Notes under the pieces: generated by a model
Databases searched by the model: none
Told to the model about the DNA's origin: nothing
What the model saw: the letters and a program-made list of their open reading frames with translations, nothing else
Shown here: piece after piece, positions 48,019-55,522 of the stretch
Layout: each line of letters begins with the position of its first letter
Numbering within the stretch: the first letter of the stretch is position 1
Origin: JALOAT01 sp041687015
GTDB lineage: Bacteria; Pseudomonadota; Gammaproteobacteria; Thiohalomonadales; Thiohalomonadaceae
NCBI GenBank assembly: GCA_041687015.1
Contig: JAWLCT010000004.1
Span: 61,511 to 125,510, forward strand
DNA length: 64,000 bases
Direction of reading: 5' to 3'
Translations under genes and position numbers: made by a program

Positions 48019-48090
48019 GCGCGGATGAGCTTGAAATCTCTCGAAATCATTCAGCAGTGGTCTGAAGCATCCGCGCAAAGCACGCCAGGT

Positions 48091-48106
48091 TGTCGCAAAT
48101 CCGACA
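48091..48106 (-). promoter_or_regulatory. NifA upstream activator site of nifV
   Basis: TGTCGCAAATCCGACA is an exact TGT-N10-ACA match, about 73 bp upstream of the -24 element of the nifV promoter. Confidence 0.85.
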
Positions 48107-48270
48107 AACCCTGTTCCGCATGCGCTTGTGCATTACCGGTCAGCACGCCGGCTGCCCGTGAAAGCAGGAGCCGTCGTGAAAACGACAGCGGCGTAATCCC
48201 CGGAAGGTCGGTCGAAAACGATTGCGATGGAACTGCCTGCGACTTTTGGCTTCAGGTCGTCACCGGATAC

Positions 48271-48306
48271 CGAAACAACAGAACGGCGCCGCTTGCGCGG
48301 CGCCGT
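48271..48306 (-). terminator. Rho-independent terminator after nifS
   Basis: Just past the nifS stop, minus strand, a 10-bp GC stem ACGGCGCCGC / GCGGCGCCGT with a GCAA loop is followed by the T-rich run TTCTGTTGTTT. It would end the iscA-nifU-nifS transcript before the nifV promoter. Confidence 0.65.
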
Positions 48307-48311
48307 CCGGC

Positions 48312-49710
48312 TCATGCGTAGCTGGGCGCGAAAGCCGTGCTCGCGGGGCCTTTCTCGCCCCAATAGGGCGACAGGGCGCGCAGGCGTGCAACGATGCCGG
48401 GCACCGCGGCGATGACGCGATCGATTTCTTCCACGGTGTTGTAGCGCGACAGCGAGAAACGCACCGTGCCATGAGCAGCCGTGTACGGAATGCCCATGGC
48501 GCGCATCACGTGCGACGGCTCCAGGGAGCCCGAGGTGCATGCTGATCCCGACGAGGCGGCAATCCCGGCCTTGTTGAGCAACAGGAGAATGCCCTCGCCT
48601 TCGATGTATTCGAAAGCGATGTTGCAGGTATTGGGCAGGCGGTTGTCGGGATCGCCGGTGANNNNNNNNNNNNNNNNNNNNNNNNNNNNNNNNNNNNNNN
48701 NNNNNNNNNNNNNNNNNNNNNNNNNNNNNNNNNNNNNNNNNNNNNNNNNNNNNNNNNNNNNTCCCGGCCTTGTTGAGCAACAGGAGAATGCCCTCGCCTT
48801 CGATGTATTCGAAAGCGATGTTGCAGGTATTGGGCAGGCGGTTGTCGGGATCGCCGGTGATGAAGGCGTTGGGCACCTGTTCCAGGATGCCCTGCTCCAG
48901 GCGATCGCGCAGGGCCTTCACCTGGGTATTTTCATAAGCCATGTGCTCCAGGGCCTGTTCCGCCGCCTTGCCCAGGGCGACGATGGCGGCACTGTTTTCG
49001 GTGCCTGCGCGGCGGCCCCGTTCCTGATGCCCGCCCCGCAGCAGCGGACGAAAGCGCGCGCCGCGGCGCAGATACAGCACGCCGATACCCTTTGGCGCGT
49101 GCAGCTTGTGGCCCGAGACGGAAAGCATGTCGATTTTGGTGTGCTTCAGGTCGATGGCAATCTTGCCCACCGCCTGCACGGCATCGGTGTGGAACAACAC
49201 ACCTTTGGCATGTGCCATTTCGGCCATTTCCTCCACGGGAAAAATCGTCCCCGTTTCATTGTTGGCCCACATGACGGAGACCACGGCCACCCGATCGCTC
49301 AGCAGCGCCGCGTATTCGTCCAGGTCCAGACGGCCCTTGTTGTCGACGCCCAGGCGATGGACGGTATAGCCTTCCTTCTCCAGCTGCTCGCACAGGGCAA
49401 GCACCGCCGGGTGTTCCACCACGGTGGTGATGATCTCGCGGCGCTCGGGCTGGGCCTTGAGGGCGGACAGGATGGCGGTGTTGTCAGACTCGGTGCCGCA
49501 GGAGGTGAAGATGATCTCCGAGTCGTGGGCCGCGCCGAGCAGCGTCTGCACCTGGCGACGCGCGTGCTGCACCGCCTTGCCCACCTGCGCGCCGAAGCTG
49601 TGGATGGACGACGGATTGCCGAAGTGTTCCGTGAAAAACGGCAGCATGGCCTCGACCACGGCGGGATCGACCCGTGTGGTGGCGTTGTTGTCCAGGTAGA
49701 TGTCGCCCAT
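48312..49710 (-). CDS. nifS: Cysteine desulfurase NifS (artificially split by an N run)
   Basis: A PLP-dependent cysteine desulfurase supplying sulfur for nitrogenase Fe-S clusters. The right part has IYLDNNATTRVDPAVVEAML, the nucleotide-like loop FTSCGTESDNTAIL, VSVMWANNETGTIFPVEE and the PLP lysine in LSVSGHKLHAPKG. The left part has the catalytic Cys in AASSGSACTSGSLEPSHVM. The 100 N at 48662-48761 are flanked by an identical 99-bp sequence (48563-48661 and 48762-48860). Merging them gives a continuous frame of 399 aa, normal for NifS, so the gene is intact. It starts two bases after nifU. Confidence 0.93.
48662..48761. other. Scaffold gap of 100 N with 99-bp duplicated flanks (artefact)
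   Basis: Bases 48563-48661 recur exactly at 48762-48860. Overlapping the two copies restores the nifS frame, so the N run replaces a true 99-bp contig overlap and no DNA is missing. Confidence 0.92.
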
Positions 49711-49712
49711 GA

Positions 49713-50591
49713 TCAGGCCCTCTTTTCCATTTGCACGGCCGGCACCACCCGCACGAATTCGCCCAGGGCCTCGATGATCTTCTGCTGGATGCCGCCGAGG
49801 GTCATGGAGGCCATCTGGCAGTTCATGCAGGCGCCCGTCATGTTCACGTAAACGGTATTGCCGTCCACGTCCACCAGCTCGACATCGCCATGGTCCCGCT
49901 GCAAATAAGGGCGCAACGCGGCGATGGCTTCTTCGATTTTGCGAATACGCTGAATGTTGGTGAGCTTGCCCGGGACAAGGGGCGCGGAAGCGGCGGCCGG
50001 CGCCATTTCGCAGGCATTGGCGCGCTCGGCATGAATGCGGTTGAGGATCTCCTCGATGCCTTCGTGGCATGAGGCGCAGCCGCCGCCGGCTTTGGTGTAG
50101 TTGATGACGTCGGTGACGGTGCTGAGATTGTTCGCGCGCACGGTAACTTCGATCATGGCCGCATCGATGCCGAAACACTTGCAGACCAGTGCGCCCTCTT
50201 CGTGATCGTCCTTCCATTCCTCACCACGATAGTTGGCCACCGCCGCCTGCAACGCCTCCCGGCCCATGACCGAGCAATGCATTTTTTCCGGGGGCAATCC
50301 GTCCAGGTAATCGGCGATGTCCTGATTGGTGACCTTGAGCGCGTCGTCCAGGGTCATGCCCTTGATGATCTCGGTGAGCGCCGAACTGGAGGCGATGGCA
50401 GACCCGCAGCCGAAGGTCTGGAAACCGGCATCGAGAATCACCTCCGTGTTCGGGTCCACCTTCAGCATCAGGCGCAAGGCATCGCCGCAGGAGATGGAGC
50501 CCACCTCGCCCACGCCGTTGGCCGCGTCCACAGGGCCCGCGTTGCGTGGATTGAAAAAATGATCTTGCACTTTTTCCGAGTATTCCCACAT
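49713..50591 (-). CDS. nifU: Fe-S cluster scaffold protein NifU
   Basis: A 292-aa modular scaffold on which NifS-derived sulfur and iron form clusters for nitrogenase. The N-terminal IscU domain (1-125) has cysteines in GSISCGDALRLM, FGCGSAIASSS and KMHCSVMGREAL. The central [2Fe-2S] ferredoxin-like domain has ALVCKCFGID and TKAGGGCASCHEGIEEIL. The C-terminal Nfu domain has NMTGACMNCQMASMTLGGIQ. ATG 50591 follows GGGAGGCC. It lies 14 bp after iscA and two bases before nifS. Confidence 0.96.
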   Translation of the reverse strand: MWEYSEKVQDHFFNPRNAGPVDAANGVGEVGSISCGDALRLMLKVDPNTEVILDAGFQTFGCGSAIASSSALTEIIKGMTLDDALKVTNQDIADYLDGLPPEKMHCSVMGREALQAAVANYRGEEWKDDHEEGALVCKCFGIDAAMIEVTVRANNLSTVTDVINYTKAGGGCASCHEGIEEILNRIHAERANACEMAPAAASAPLVPGKLTNIQRIRKIEEAIAALRPYLQRDHGDVELVDVDGNTVYVNMTGACMNCQMASMTLGGIQQKIIEALGEFVRVVPAVQMEKRA

Positions 50592-50605
50592 GGTCGTGGC
50601 CTCCC

Positions 50606-50932
50606 TTATGCCGAAAACGACTTGCCGCAACCGCAGGAGGCGGTGGCGTTGGGATTGGTGAAGGTGAAACCGGAACCGGCCATGGAATCGACGAAGTCCA
50701 CGGTGCATCCCTGGATCAGCGGCACGCTCGCGGCATCGATGAACACCTGAAGACCGTTGCCGCATTCGATGATCGTGTCGCCTTCCAGCGGGGCCTCGTG
50801 CAGGCTCATGTCATATTGAAAACCGGAGCAACCACCGCCGGTGATGGCGAGCCGCAGGCCCGCGTCGGGTGTGGCGGACCCCTTGATGAAACGGCGCACG
50901 GCCCTGACAGCCTTTTCGGTCAACGTGATCAT
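50606..50932 (-). CDS. IscA/HesB-type Fe-S assembly protein (IscA-nif)
   Basis: A 108-aa A-type Fe-S carrier. The three conserved cysteines are in LAITGGGCSGFQYDMSL near residue 34 and in the C-terminal ATASCGCGKSFSA. The first residues MITLTEKAVRAVRRFI match the family start. It is the first gene of the iscA-nifU-nifS unit, downstream of a sigma-54 promoter, as in Azotobacter where an iscA copy precedes nifU. Confidence 0.93.
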   Translation of the reverse strand: MITLTEKAVRAVRRFIKGSATPDAGLRLAITGGGCSGFQYDMSLHEAPLEGDTIIECGNGLQVFIDAASVPLIQGCTVDFVDSMAGSGFTFTNPNATASCGCGKSFSA

Positions 50933-50974
50933 TCGGAACGCCCTCTCTGTGATTCGTGTGAGTGATGGAACCGG

Positions 50975-50990
50975 TGCAACCCGTGTGCCA
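50975..50990 (-). promoter_or_regulatory. Sigma-54 promoter of iscA-nifU-nifS
   Basis: Minus strand TGGCACACGGGTTGCA, an exact TGGCAC-N5-TTGCW promoter, 42 bp upstream of the iscA start. Confidence 0.92.
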
Positions 50991-51057
50991 GCCACGACCT
51001 GCGTCAGAAACACACGGCAATGATTGGGCTTTTCGTGGAAAGGCTTACGGGGCGTGT

Positions 51058-51073
51058 TGTTTTTTCGGAAACA
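51058..51073 (-). promoter_or_regulatory. NifA site 1 of iscA-nifUS
   Basis: TGTTTTTTCGGAAACA matches TGT-N10-ACA, 68 bp upstream of the -24 element. Confidence 0.8.
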
Positions 51074-51087
51074 GCGGAAGGAAGGAT

Positions 51088-51103
51088 TGTCGCTTTTGCG
51101 ACA
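51088..51103 (-). promoter_or_regulatory. NifA site 2 of iscA-nifUS
   Basis: TGTCGCTTTTGCGACA is a perfect palindrome fitting TGT-N10-ACA, 98 bp upstream of the -24 element and 30 bp (about three helical turns) from site 1. This is the only promoter here with two sites. Confidence 0.85.
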
Positions 51104-51163
51104 GAGATTTCTGAGGGATGGCATCCGGCCAGTCGTTTGTCGAATCGCGTGCAACGTTCCCCT

Positions 51164-51295
51164 GTAGGAGCCCTACGTCATGGGCGAAGTTGCCGCCACA
51201 ACAAACAGCCTGTCGGGTTACGCCCTTGCGGGCTAACCCGACCTACGAAAAGACGAAACGTCTCCGTGTCCCTTCTCCGTGGTTGGTTTCTTCTC
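51164..51295. repeat. Three stacked repeat types between GNAT gene and iscA control region
   Basis: A REP copy (CCTGTAGGAGCCCTACGTCA, near 51164) is followed by a palindrome with arms GTCGGGTTA and TAACCCGAC (51212-51242). Then comes a CTCCGTGTCCCTTCTCCGTG element (51266 onward). Together they fill the space downstream of the GNAT stop and probably insulate it from the iscA promoter. No gene is seen between 51104 and 51299. Confidence 0.65.
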
Positions 51296-51299
51296 CAAA

Positions 51300-51770
51300 T
51301 CAGATCCTTCGCCGCCACGCGCGCAGGTGCGTTTCGGTCCAACCGTTTTTGCGGTAGAAGCCGTGGGCTGGATGATTGTCCATGTCTGCAAGCAGTTGCA
51401 GTCGCCTGAGCCCTTCGCCATGCGCCCACGCCTCGAGCGCCGCGAGCAATGCCCGTCCCACACCGCGACCGCGCCAGGCGGATTTCACGATCACATCCTC
51501 CACCAAACCGACGCGGCCACCTTCGGCGGTGGAAATCACGACCTGTACCGTGCACATACCGATGGCACACTGGTCGACGTCGGCGACGAAAATACGGGCA
51601 GCCGGCGCGGACAGCAGCGCGGCCAGCCCTTTCTGCTGGCGGTCGGTATCGGGAGAGAAGTCGGATTCCAGCGCAAACAGATCAGCGAGCAGTCCCGCCA
51701 GCGCCGGAATGTCTTGTATCGTGGCCTCGCGAATGGATACCTCTGTTGCCACGTGCCTGCTTCTCGTCAT
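51300..51770 (-). CDS. GNAT family N-acetyltransferase in nif operon
   Basis: A 156-aa acetyltransferase (VSIREATIQDIPALAGLLAD at the N-terminus; VEDVIVKSAWRGRGVGRALL, with the Q/RxxGxG/A acetyl-CoA loop, near residue 92; NHPAHGFYRKNGW near 133). The substrate is not known. It starts 24 bp after the [2Fe-2S] ferredoxin gene and closes the nifE transcription unit, so it is probably expressed under nitrogen-fixing conditions. It is not one of the classical nif genes. A start a few residues further in is possible. Confidence 0.85.
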   Translation of the reverse strand: MTRSRHVATEVSIREATIQDIPALAGLLADLFALESDFSPDTDRQQKGLAALLSAPAARIFVADVDQCAIGMCTVQVVISTAEGGRVGLVEDVIVKSAWRGRGVGRALLAALEAWAHGEGLRRLQLLADMDNHPAHGFYRKNGWTETHLRAWRRRI

Positions 51771-51794
51771 GCCACAAGAAGAGCCCCGGGGCCG

Positions 51795-52118
51795 TCACCA
51801 GACCTCCGCCGGCGCACGCAGCCGTTCCACGGGGCGTCCGCCGATGAGATGCTCCTCGATGATCGCGGCGACGTCCTCGGGACGGACGCCGTTGTAGAGT
51901 ACGCCGTCGGGATAGACCAGGACGTTGGGTCCCTGGCTGCAGGGGCCCACACAACTGCTGCTGGCGACGGAAAAACGGCCCCACAGGAAACGTTGCTGGA
52001 ACTCGGTGAAGAAAGTTTCCGCCACCGCGCCGCAGTTCTTGGCGGCACAGGAACCGCGCGGATGCCCCTCGGGGCGGGATTGCGTGCAGACGAATACGTG
52101 TTTTTCAGGTCTCGGCAT
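51795..52118 (-). CDS. Thioredoxin-like [2Fe-2S] ferredoxin
   Basis: A 107-aa Shethna-type [2Fe-2S] ferredoxin. Four cluster cysteines are visible in HVFVCTQSRPEGHPRGSCAA (two) and SSCVGPCSQGPNVLVYPDG (two). The C-terminal YNGVRPEDVAAIIEEHLIGG completes the thioredoxin-like fold. Such ferredoxins occur in nif clusters of Azotobacter and relatives, where FeSII gives conformational protection or electrons reach nitrogenase; which applies here is unknown. ATG at 52118 follows CAGGAGTA. Confidence 0.9.
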   Translation of the reverse strand: MPRPEKHVFVCTQSRPEGHPRGSCAAKNCGAVAETFFTEFQQRFLWGRFSVASSSCVGPCSQGPNVLVYPDGVLYNGVRPEDVAAIIEEHLIGGRPVERLRAPAEVW

Positions 52119-52200
52119 GATGTACTCCTGGATGGAGGCTGGCTTCCTCGCGAAGCGACAACGGGTTATTTCGCCCCGCGCGGACTGGAAACACATGACA

Positions 52201-52300
52201 TCTCGCAAAGACGCCAAGATCGCCAAGGATCGACTGGAATAGCTACCAGTCGTGCCTTTTTCAGCTCAAGCCCTTGGCGTGCTCTGCGTCTTCACGAGAG
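52201..52300. repeat. Palindrome of the CGCAAAGACGCCAAG type
   Basis: CGCAAAGACGCCAAGATCGCC (52204) pairs with CCCTTGGCGTGCTCTGCGTC (52271-52290). It lies between fdxB and the [2Fe-2S] ferredoxin gene inside the nifE unit. Confidence 0.65.
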
Positions 52301-52400
52301 TCTTCCTGATGTCTCGTGGTTCGGAACGGATATTCAGGCCGCCGCCGGCGCATGGCTATGGCAACTCTTTGGACAAACGCGCGAACAGGCGCCGCAACCG

Positions 52401-52500
52401 NNNNNNNNNNNNNNNNNNNNNNNNNNNNNNNNNNNNNNNNNNNNNNNNNNNNNNNNNNNNNNNNNNNNNNNNNNNNNNNNNNNNNNNNNNNNNNNNNNNN
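52401..52500. other. Scaffold gap of 100 N with 99-bp duplicated flanks (artefact)
   Basis: Bases 52302-52400 recur exactly at 52501-52599, so the contigs overlap and no sequence is missing. The copy left of the gap repeats the last codons of fdxB and is not a second gene. Confidence 0.92.
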
Positions 52501-52532
52501 CTTCCTGATGTCTCGTGGTTCGGAACGGATAT

Positions 52533-52820
52533 TCAGGCCGCCGCCGGCGCATGGCTATGGCAACTCTTTGGACAAACGCGCGAACAGGCGCCGCAACCGA
52601 TGCAGTCCATGGCGTCCGCGATGGTCATGACCATGGCGGTGTCGTCGGAGAACTCGTCGTCTTCGTCCTCGTCCGTTTCGCGCTCCACGAGGTTGAACAC
52701 ATCACGGGGGCAGACCTTGTAGCAGCGCCCACAGCCGATGCAGTTGCTCTGGTTCAGTTCCGTAACGAAAGCGGGGATCCATTCACGCCCCCCGCGCGTG
52801 ATACCGACGATATGCGACAC
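52533..52820 (-). CDS. fdxB: Nif-specific ferredoxin III (2[4Fe-4S])
   Basis: A 95-aa ferredoxin with two [4Fe-4S] motifs: NCIGCGRCYKVCPRDVFNL near residue 28 and DCIGCGACSRVCPKSC near 76, separated by an acidic stretch (ERETDEDEDDEFSDD). This layout is that of nif-specific ferredoxin III (FdxB), a likely low-potential electron carrier for FeMo-co synthesis. GTG at 52820 (SHIVGITRGGREW follows) has AAGGAG upstream; no ATG is available. It begins 11 bp after the DUF683 gene. Confidence 0.93.
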   Translation of the reverse strand: MSHIVGITRGGREWIPAFVTELNQSNCIGCGRCYKVCPRDVFNLVERETDEDEDDEFSDDTAMVMTIADAMDCIGCGACSRVCPKSCHSHAPAAA

Positions 52821-52831
52821 ACTCTGCTCCT

Positions 52832-53038
52832 TTACCCTTGTGCGGCTTTGAACGCCCGCTCCGCATCGGCCCAGGCCTGGCAGGCATCGAACGTGGACTG
52901 CGCCATCTCGGGCAGTTCCTGATAACCGGCCGGCAGCCGGTCTTCCACCAAATCGTGCAGGCGCGACGCCCATTCGCTGGCGATGCGCTTGCGCTTTCTT
53001 ACTTCTTTCTCCAGTGCACTCAAATCCGGCTCAGTCAT
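52832..53038 (-). CDS. Nif-linked DUF683 (CCE_0567 family) small protein
   Basis: A 68-aa helical-hairpin protein (LEKEVRKRKRIASEWASRLH then EDRLPAGYQELPEMAQST). Proteins of this family sit next to nifX/DUF269 in many diazotrophs and may bind metal, but their role is not settled. ATG 53038 follows AGGAAGACG. It lies in the nifE transcription unit before fdxB. Confidence 0.9.
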   Translation of the reverse strand: MTEPDLSALEKEVRKRKRIASEWASRLHDLVEDRLPAGYQELPEMAQSTFDACQAWADAERAFKAAQG

Positions 53039-53066
53039 GACGTCTTCCTTTGGCGCTCTGTGTCTT

Positions 53067-53095
53067 TGTAGGAGCCCACCCCGTGGGCGATTCTC
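53067..53095. repeat. REP element inside the nifE unit
   Basis: TGTAGGAGCCCACCCCGTGG followed by GCGATTCTC is a single REP unit of the type arrayed at 17.3-18.2 kb. It lies in the 115-bp space between DUF269 and DUF683. Confidence 0.7.
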
Positions 53096-53153
53096 CCCGC
53101 AAGCTGACCACATTGCCGAACAGGATCGGCTGGCTTCGCATCGCGCCGCCCCC

Positions 53154-53627
53154 TCAAAGTCCGGCCACTTCCGAATACTGGCCCACCAGGTTCAACGCCA
53201 CCGAAAGCACCGCGTCCGCATCGTCCTTCATTTTTGAGAGCGATGGAAAACCGAAACGGTGCACGTCGCGCAGTACGCGGTTCATGACCACCAGTTTCCC
53301 CACCACAATCAGCGCCCGGCCGAAACCTTCGTGGGTGATGTTGATGAAAGGCGTGGCCATGAGGCCGCATTCCTGTTCCACCAGCGCGGCAACGGCGTTG
53401 TAATACGCGTTGACGCGCGACAGCACGATTTCGTCCGGATCCGCCACCACCGGAATGGCTCGGCGCCTTTCTTCGGTGAGAATGAACGGATCGAGCACCT
53501 GTGCCGCCGTGTAATTCTCGTACATACCGTAGCTGTCGACGGCACGCACCTGTTTGACCAGTTCCCGCGCAAAGTCGGACGTGAGCGCCGTATCGTCGGG
53601 CGCAATGGCAAGGGCTGTGTTCTGCAT
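53154..53627 (-). CDS. NifX-associated DUF269 protein
   Basis: A 157-aa protein of the DUF269 nitrogen-fixation family, normally encoded just after nifX. Visible are FARELVKQVRAVDSYGMYEN, FILTEERRRAIPVVADPDE, CGLMATPFINITHEGFGRAL and the C-terminal DADAVLSVALNLVGQYSEVA. It is implicated in FeMo-co assembly by context only. ATG 53627 (MQNTALAIAPDD) follows GGAGAG, and 22 bp separate it from nifX. Confidence 0.93.
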   Translation of the reverse strand: MQNTALAIAPDDTALTSDFARELVKQVRAVDSYGMYENYTAAQVLDPFILTEERRRAIPVVADPDEIVLSRVNAYYNAVAALVEQECGLMATPFINITHEGFGRALIVVGKLVVMNRVLRDVHRFGFPSLSKMKDDADAVLSVALNLVGQYSEVAGL

Positions 53628-53649
53628 GAGGCTCTCCGTGGTTGTATGA

Positions 53650-54138
53650 CTACTCTTCCCAACCGTCCGCTTCCATGGCATCGAAGCGGCCGTCATTTTT
53701 GGTTTTCAATCGCGCAAGGGTGCGCGTCGCCCAGCCCGCCGCTCCCGTGCGCAGTTCTTTCTGTAAAGCACTCAGCAGGCCGGCAATTTCGGTCCCCTCG
53801 GTAACCTTGAAGGGCTGCACGCCCAGGGACAGCAACTGCCGCACGGCGGAGCCGCCCACGGCTTGGCAATACACCCCTGCACAGCCATCGAGCAGCACCA
53901 GCTTTTCCAGCAACTTGTTTTCATTGCCGTCCTGTGCCAGGTCGCCGAACTGCGCCACTTCCAGCAACATGCTGCGCTCCGGCTCCACCAGGTAGATGGC
54001 GAACCGCTCTGCCGAGCCAAAGTGCTGATCGACGTGCTTCAGGTCCGAGGTGGCGAAAGCAATCTTCAGGCCGCGGGGTTCCGCGGTCTCGGCTCCCGAT
54101 GCCCCGTCAAGCACGCGCAACTGCCTCTGCAAGGCCAT
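53650..54138 (-). CDS. nifX: FeMo-cofactor carrier protein NifX
   Basis: A 162-aa NifX that shuttles FeMo-co precursor (NifB-co/VK cluster) between NifB and NifEN. The nitrogenase-cofactor-binding domain starts near residue 25: LKIAFATSDLKHVDQHFGSA, with the family HFG motif, then LLEKLVLLDGCAGVYCQAVG and QLLSLGVQPFKV. The C-terminus has an extra acidic tail. ATG 54138 lies inside the end of nifN (32-bp overlap), so translation is coupled. Confidence 0.94.
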   Translation of the reverse strand: MALQRQLRVLDGASGAETAEPRGLKIAFATSDLKHVDQHFGSAERFAIYLVEPERSMLLEVAQFGDLAQDGNENKLLEKLVLLDGCAGVYCQAVGGSAVRQLLSLGVQPFKVTEGTEIAGLLSALQKELRTGAAGWATRTLARLKTKNDGRFDAMEADGWEE

Positions 54139-55522
54139 GAACTGTGTCCTCGTTCCGGTACTCCGGTTTTTGCCCGTAGACGGATCGGTACGGGGCAATG
54201 GCATGACTGTGATTTTCCAGCGCCAGATTGGCCAAATCGAACAGCAACTGGCGCGTGCCGCGATAGCCGATGCAGGTGCGTTGATAACCACCCAGCACGT
54301 CGTACTGCGGGAAACCCAGACGGAACAGCGGCAGACCGAGACGTTCGGCGCTTTGTCCGCAATGGGAATTGCCGATGAGCACTTCCGCCCCGCTGGCGCG
54401 CGCCATGTGTTCCAGGTCTTCGAGATCGCCGTTCTTCACTTCCGGAATCGGCAGCACCGCCAGAGCTTCGCCGCGCGCGGGAGCGACCGCACACACCACC
54501 TCGGCGCCCATGCCTTGCAGCAGTTCGGTAGCCGCCAGCAGATGATCCGGTTCGCCCGCCAAAGCCACGCGCCACTGACCGAGCATGAAATGGCAGTCCA
54601 CCATGGCATCCTGCAATTGCGCGCGCTGCCGTTCGATGCGCGGCGGAACCGGCCGCTCCGCCAGGCGGCTCAGGGTGTGCACGAAGCGATCCACGACGGT
54701 GAGGCCGTAGAGGTGATCGAAGCGATGGGTGGGTACCCCGGTGCGCTTTTCCAGCAACTCGGCCGCCTGGGTGAGCGACGGGCCGATGACCAGCGTGGCC
54801 GCCGAGTCACCCATGAGCGCGATGTCGGAAAGCGACGTGCCGCCCGTGGTGTGCGGTGTGAATGCCTCGGCAGTGAGGTGCCCGTCCAGGGAATCGGAGA
54901 GGTCGGGCAGCATGATCGGCCGCAAGTCGAACGCCTCGGCCAGTTCCTTGAGCGCTTCGATGTCGCCCGGCGTGAGACTCGCGCCGGCAAGAACGTTCAC
55001 CTGCCGCGCGCGCCTGCCGGGTCGGGTGCCGGCGGTCTCGGCCGGCGGCACGAGGGTTTGGACCATGGCAGTGACCGCGGCGGCGAACCCGCTTTCCAGG
55101 CCCCCGCTGAAATCCGGTGTGTTCACCGGCACCACATGGTGCTCATCGAACTCGGGATGCTCCGCCCGAAACTGCTTCACCGCCCTGGCGATGTCGGTGC
55201 CCTGGGTTTCCGACAGGCCGGTGGTCATCAATCCGATCACCCGTGGCTGGTTTTTGCTGAAAATGGTGGTGAGCGCCTCGACGATGCTGGCGTCCGCGCC
55301 CATCACGGTGCTCACCTGATCCATGGCCGTGGTCTGCAGCGGTATGGGCTCGCGGAAGTGACGCACGAACATGACCTTGGCGAAGGCCGTGCAGCCCTGC
55401 GAGCCGTGCATGAGCGGCATGGCGCGGTTCAGGCCGAGAAAGGCCAGCGCGGCGCCCAGGGGCTGGCTCGACTTCAGCGGGTTGACCGTCAGCGCCTTGG
55501 TGCGTTTCAGCAAGGTTGCCAT
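54107..55522 (-). CDS. nifN: Nitrogenase cofactor scaffold subunit NifN
   Basis: A 471-aa beta-type subunit of the NifEN scaffold on which FeMo-co is built. It resembles NifK: NPLKSSQPLGAALAFLGLNR near the N-terminus, MHGSQGCTAFAKVMFVRHFR with a P-cluster-position cysteine near residue 44, NVLAGASLTPGDIEALKELA near 178 and LIGNSHCGQSAERLGLPLFR near 385. The ATG shares its A with the nifE stop codon (TAATG), a one-base overlap. Confidence 0.95.
   Translation of the reverse strand: MATLLKRTKALTVNPLKSSQPLGAALAFLGLNRAMPLMHGSQGCTAFAKVMFVRHFREPIPLQTTAMDQVSTVMGADASIVEALTTIFSKNQPRVIGLMTTGLSETQGTDIARAVKQFRAEHPEFDEHHVVPVNTPDFSGGLESGFAAAVTAMVQTLVPPAETAGTRPGRRARQVNVLAGASLTPGDIEALKELAEAFDLRPIMLPDLSDSLDGHLTAEAFTPHTTGGTSLSDIALMGDSAATLVIGPSLTQAAELLEKRTGVPTHRFDHLYGLTVVDRFVHTLSRLAERPVPPRIERQRAQLQDAMVDCHFMLGQWRVALAGEPDHLLAATELLQGMGAEVVCAVAPARGEALAVLPIPEVKNGDLEDLEHMARASGAEVLIGNSHCGQSAERLGLPLFRLGFPQYDVLGGYQRTCIGYRGTRQLLFDLANLALENHSHAIAPYRSVYGQKPEYRNEDTVHGLAEAVARA

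Noticed and set aside
48563..48860. Apparent internal duplication and disruption of nifS
   Set aside because: The two 99-bp copies are identical and separated by exactly 100 N; merging them restores one normal NifS frame.
52302..52400. A second copy of the fdxB 3' end
   Set aside because: It is identical over 99 bp to the sequence after the N run and is best explained as the same DNA at two contig ends.
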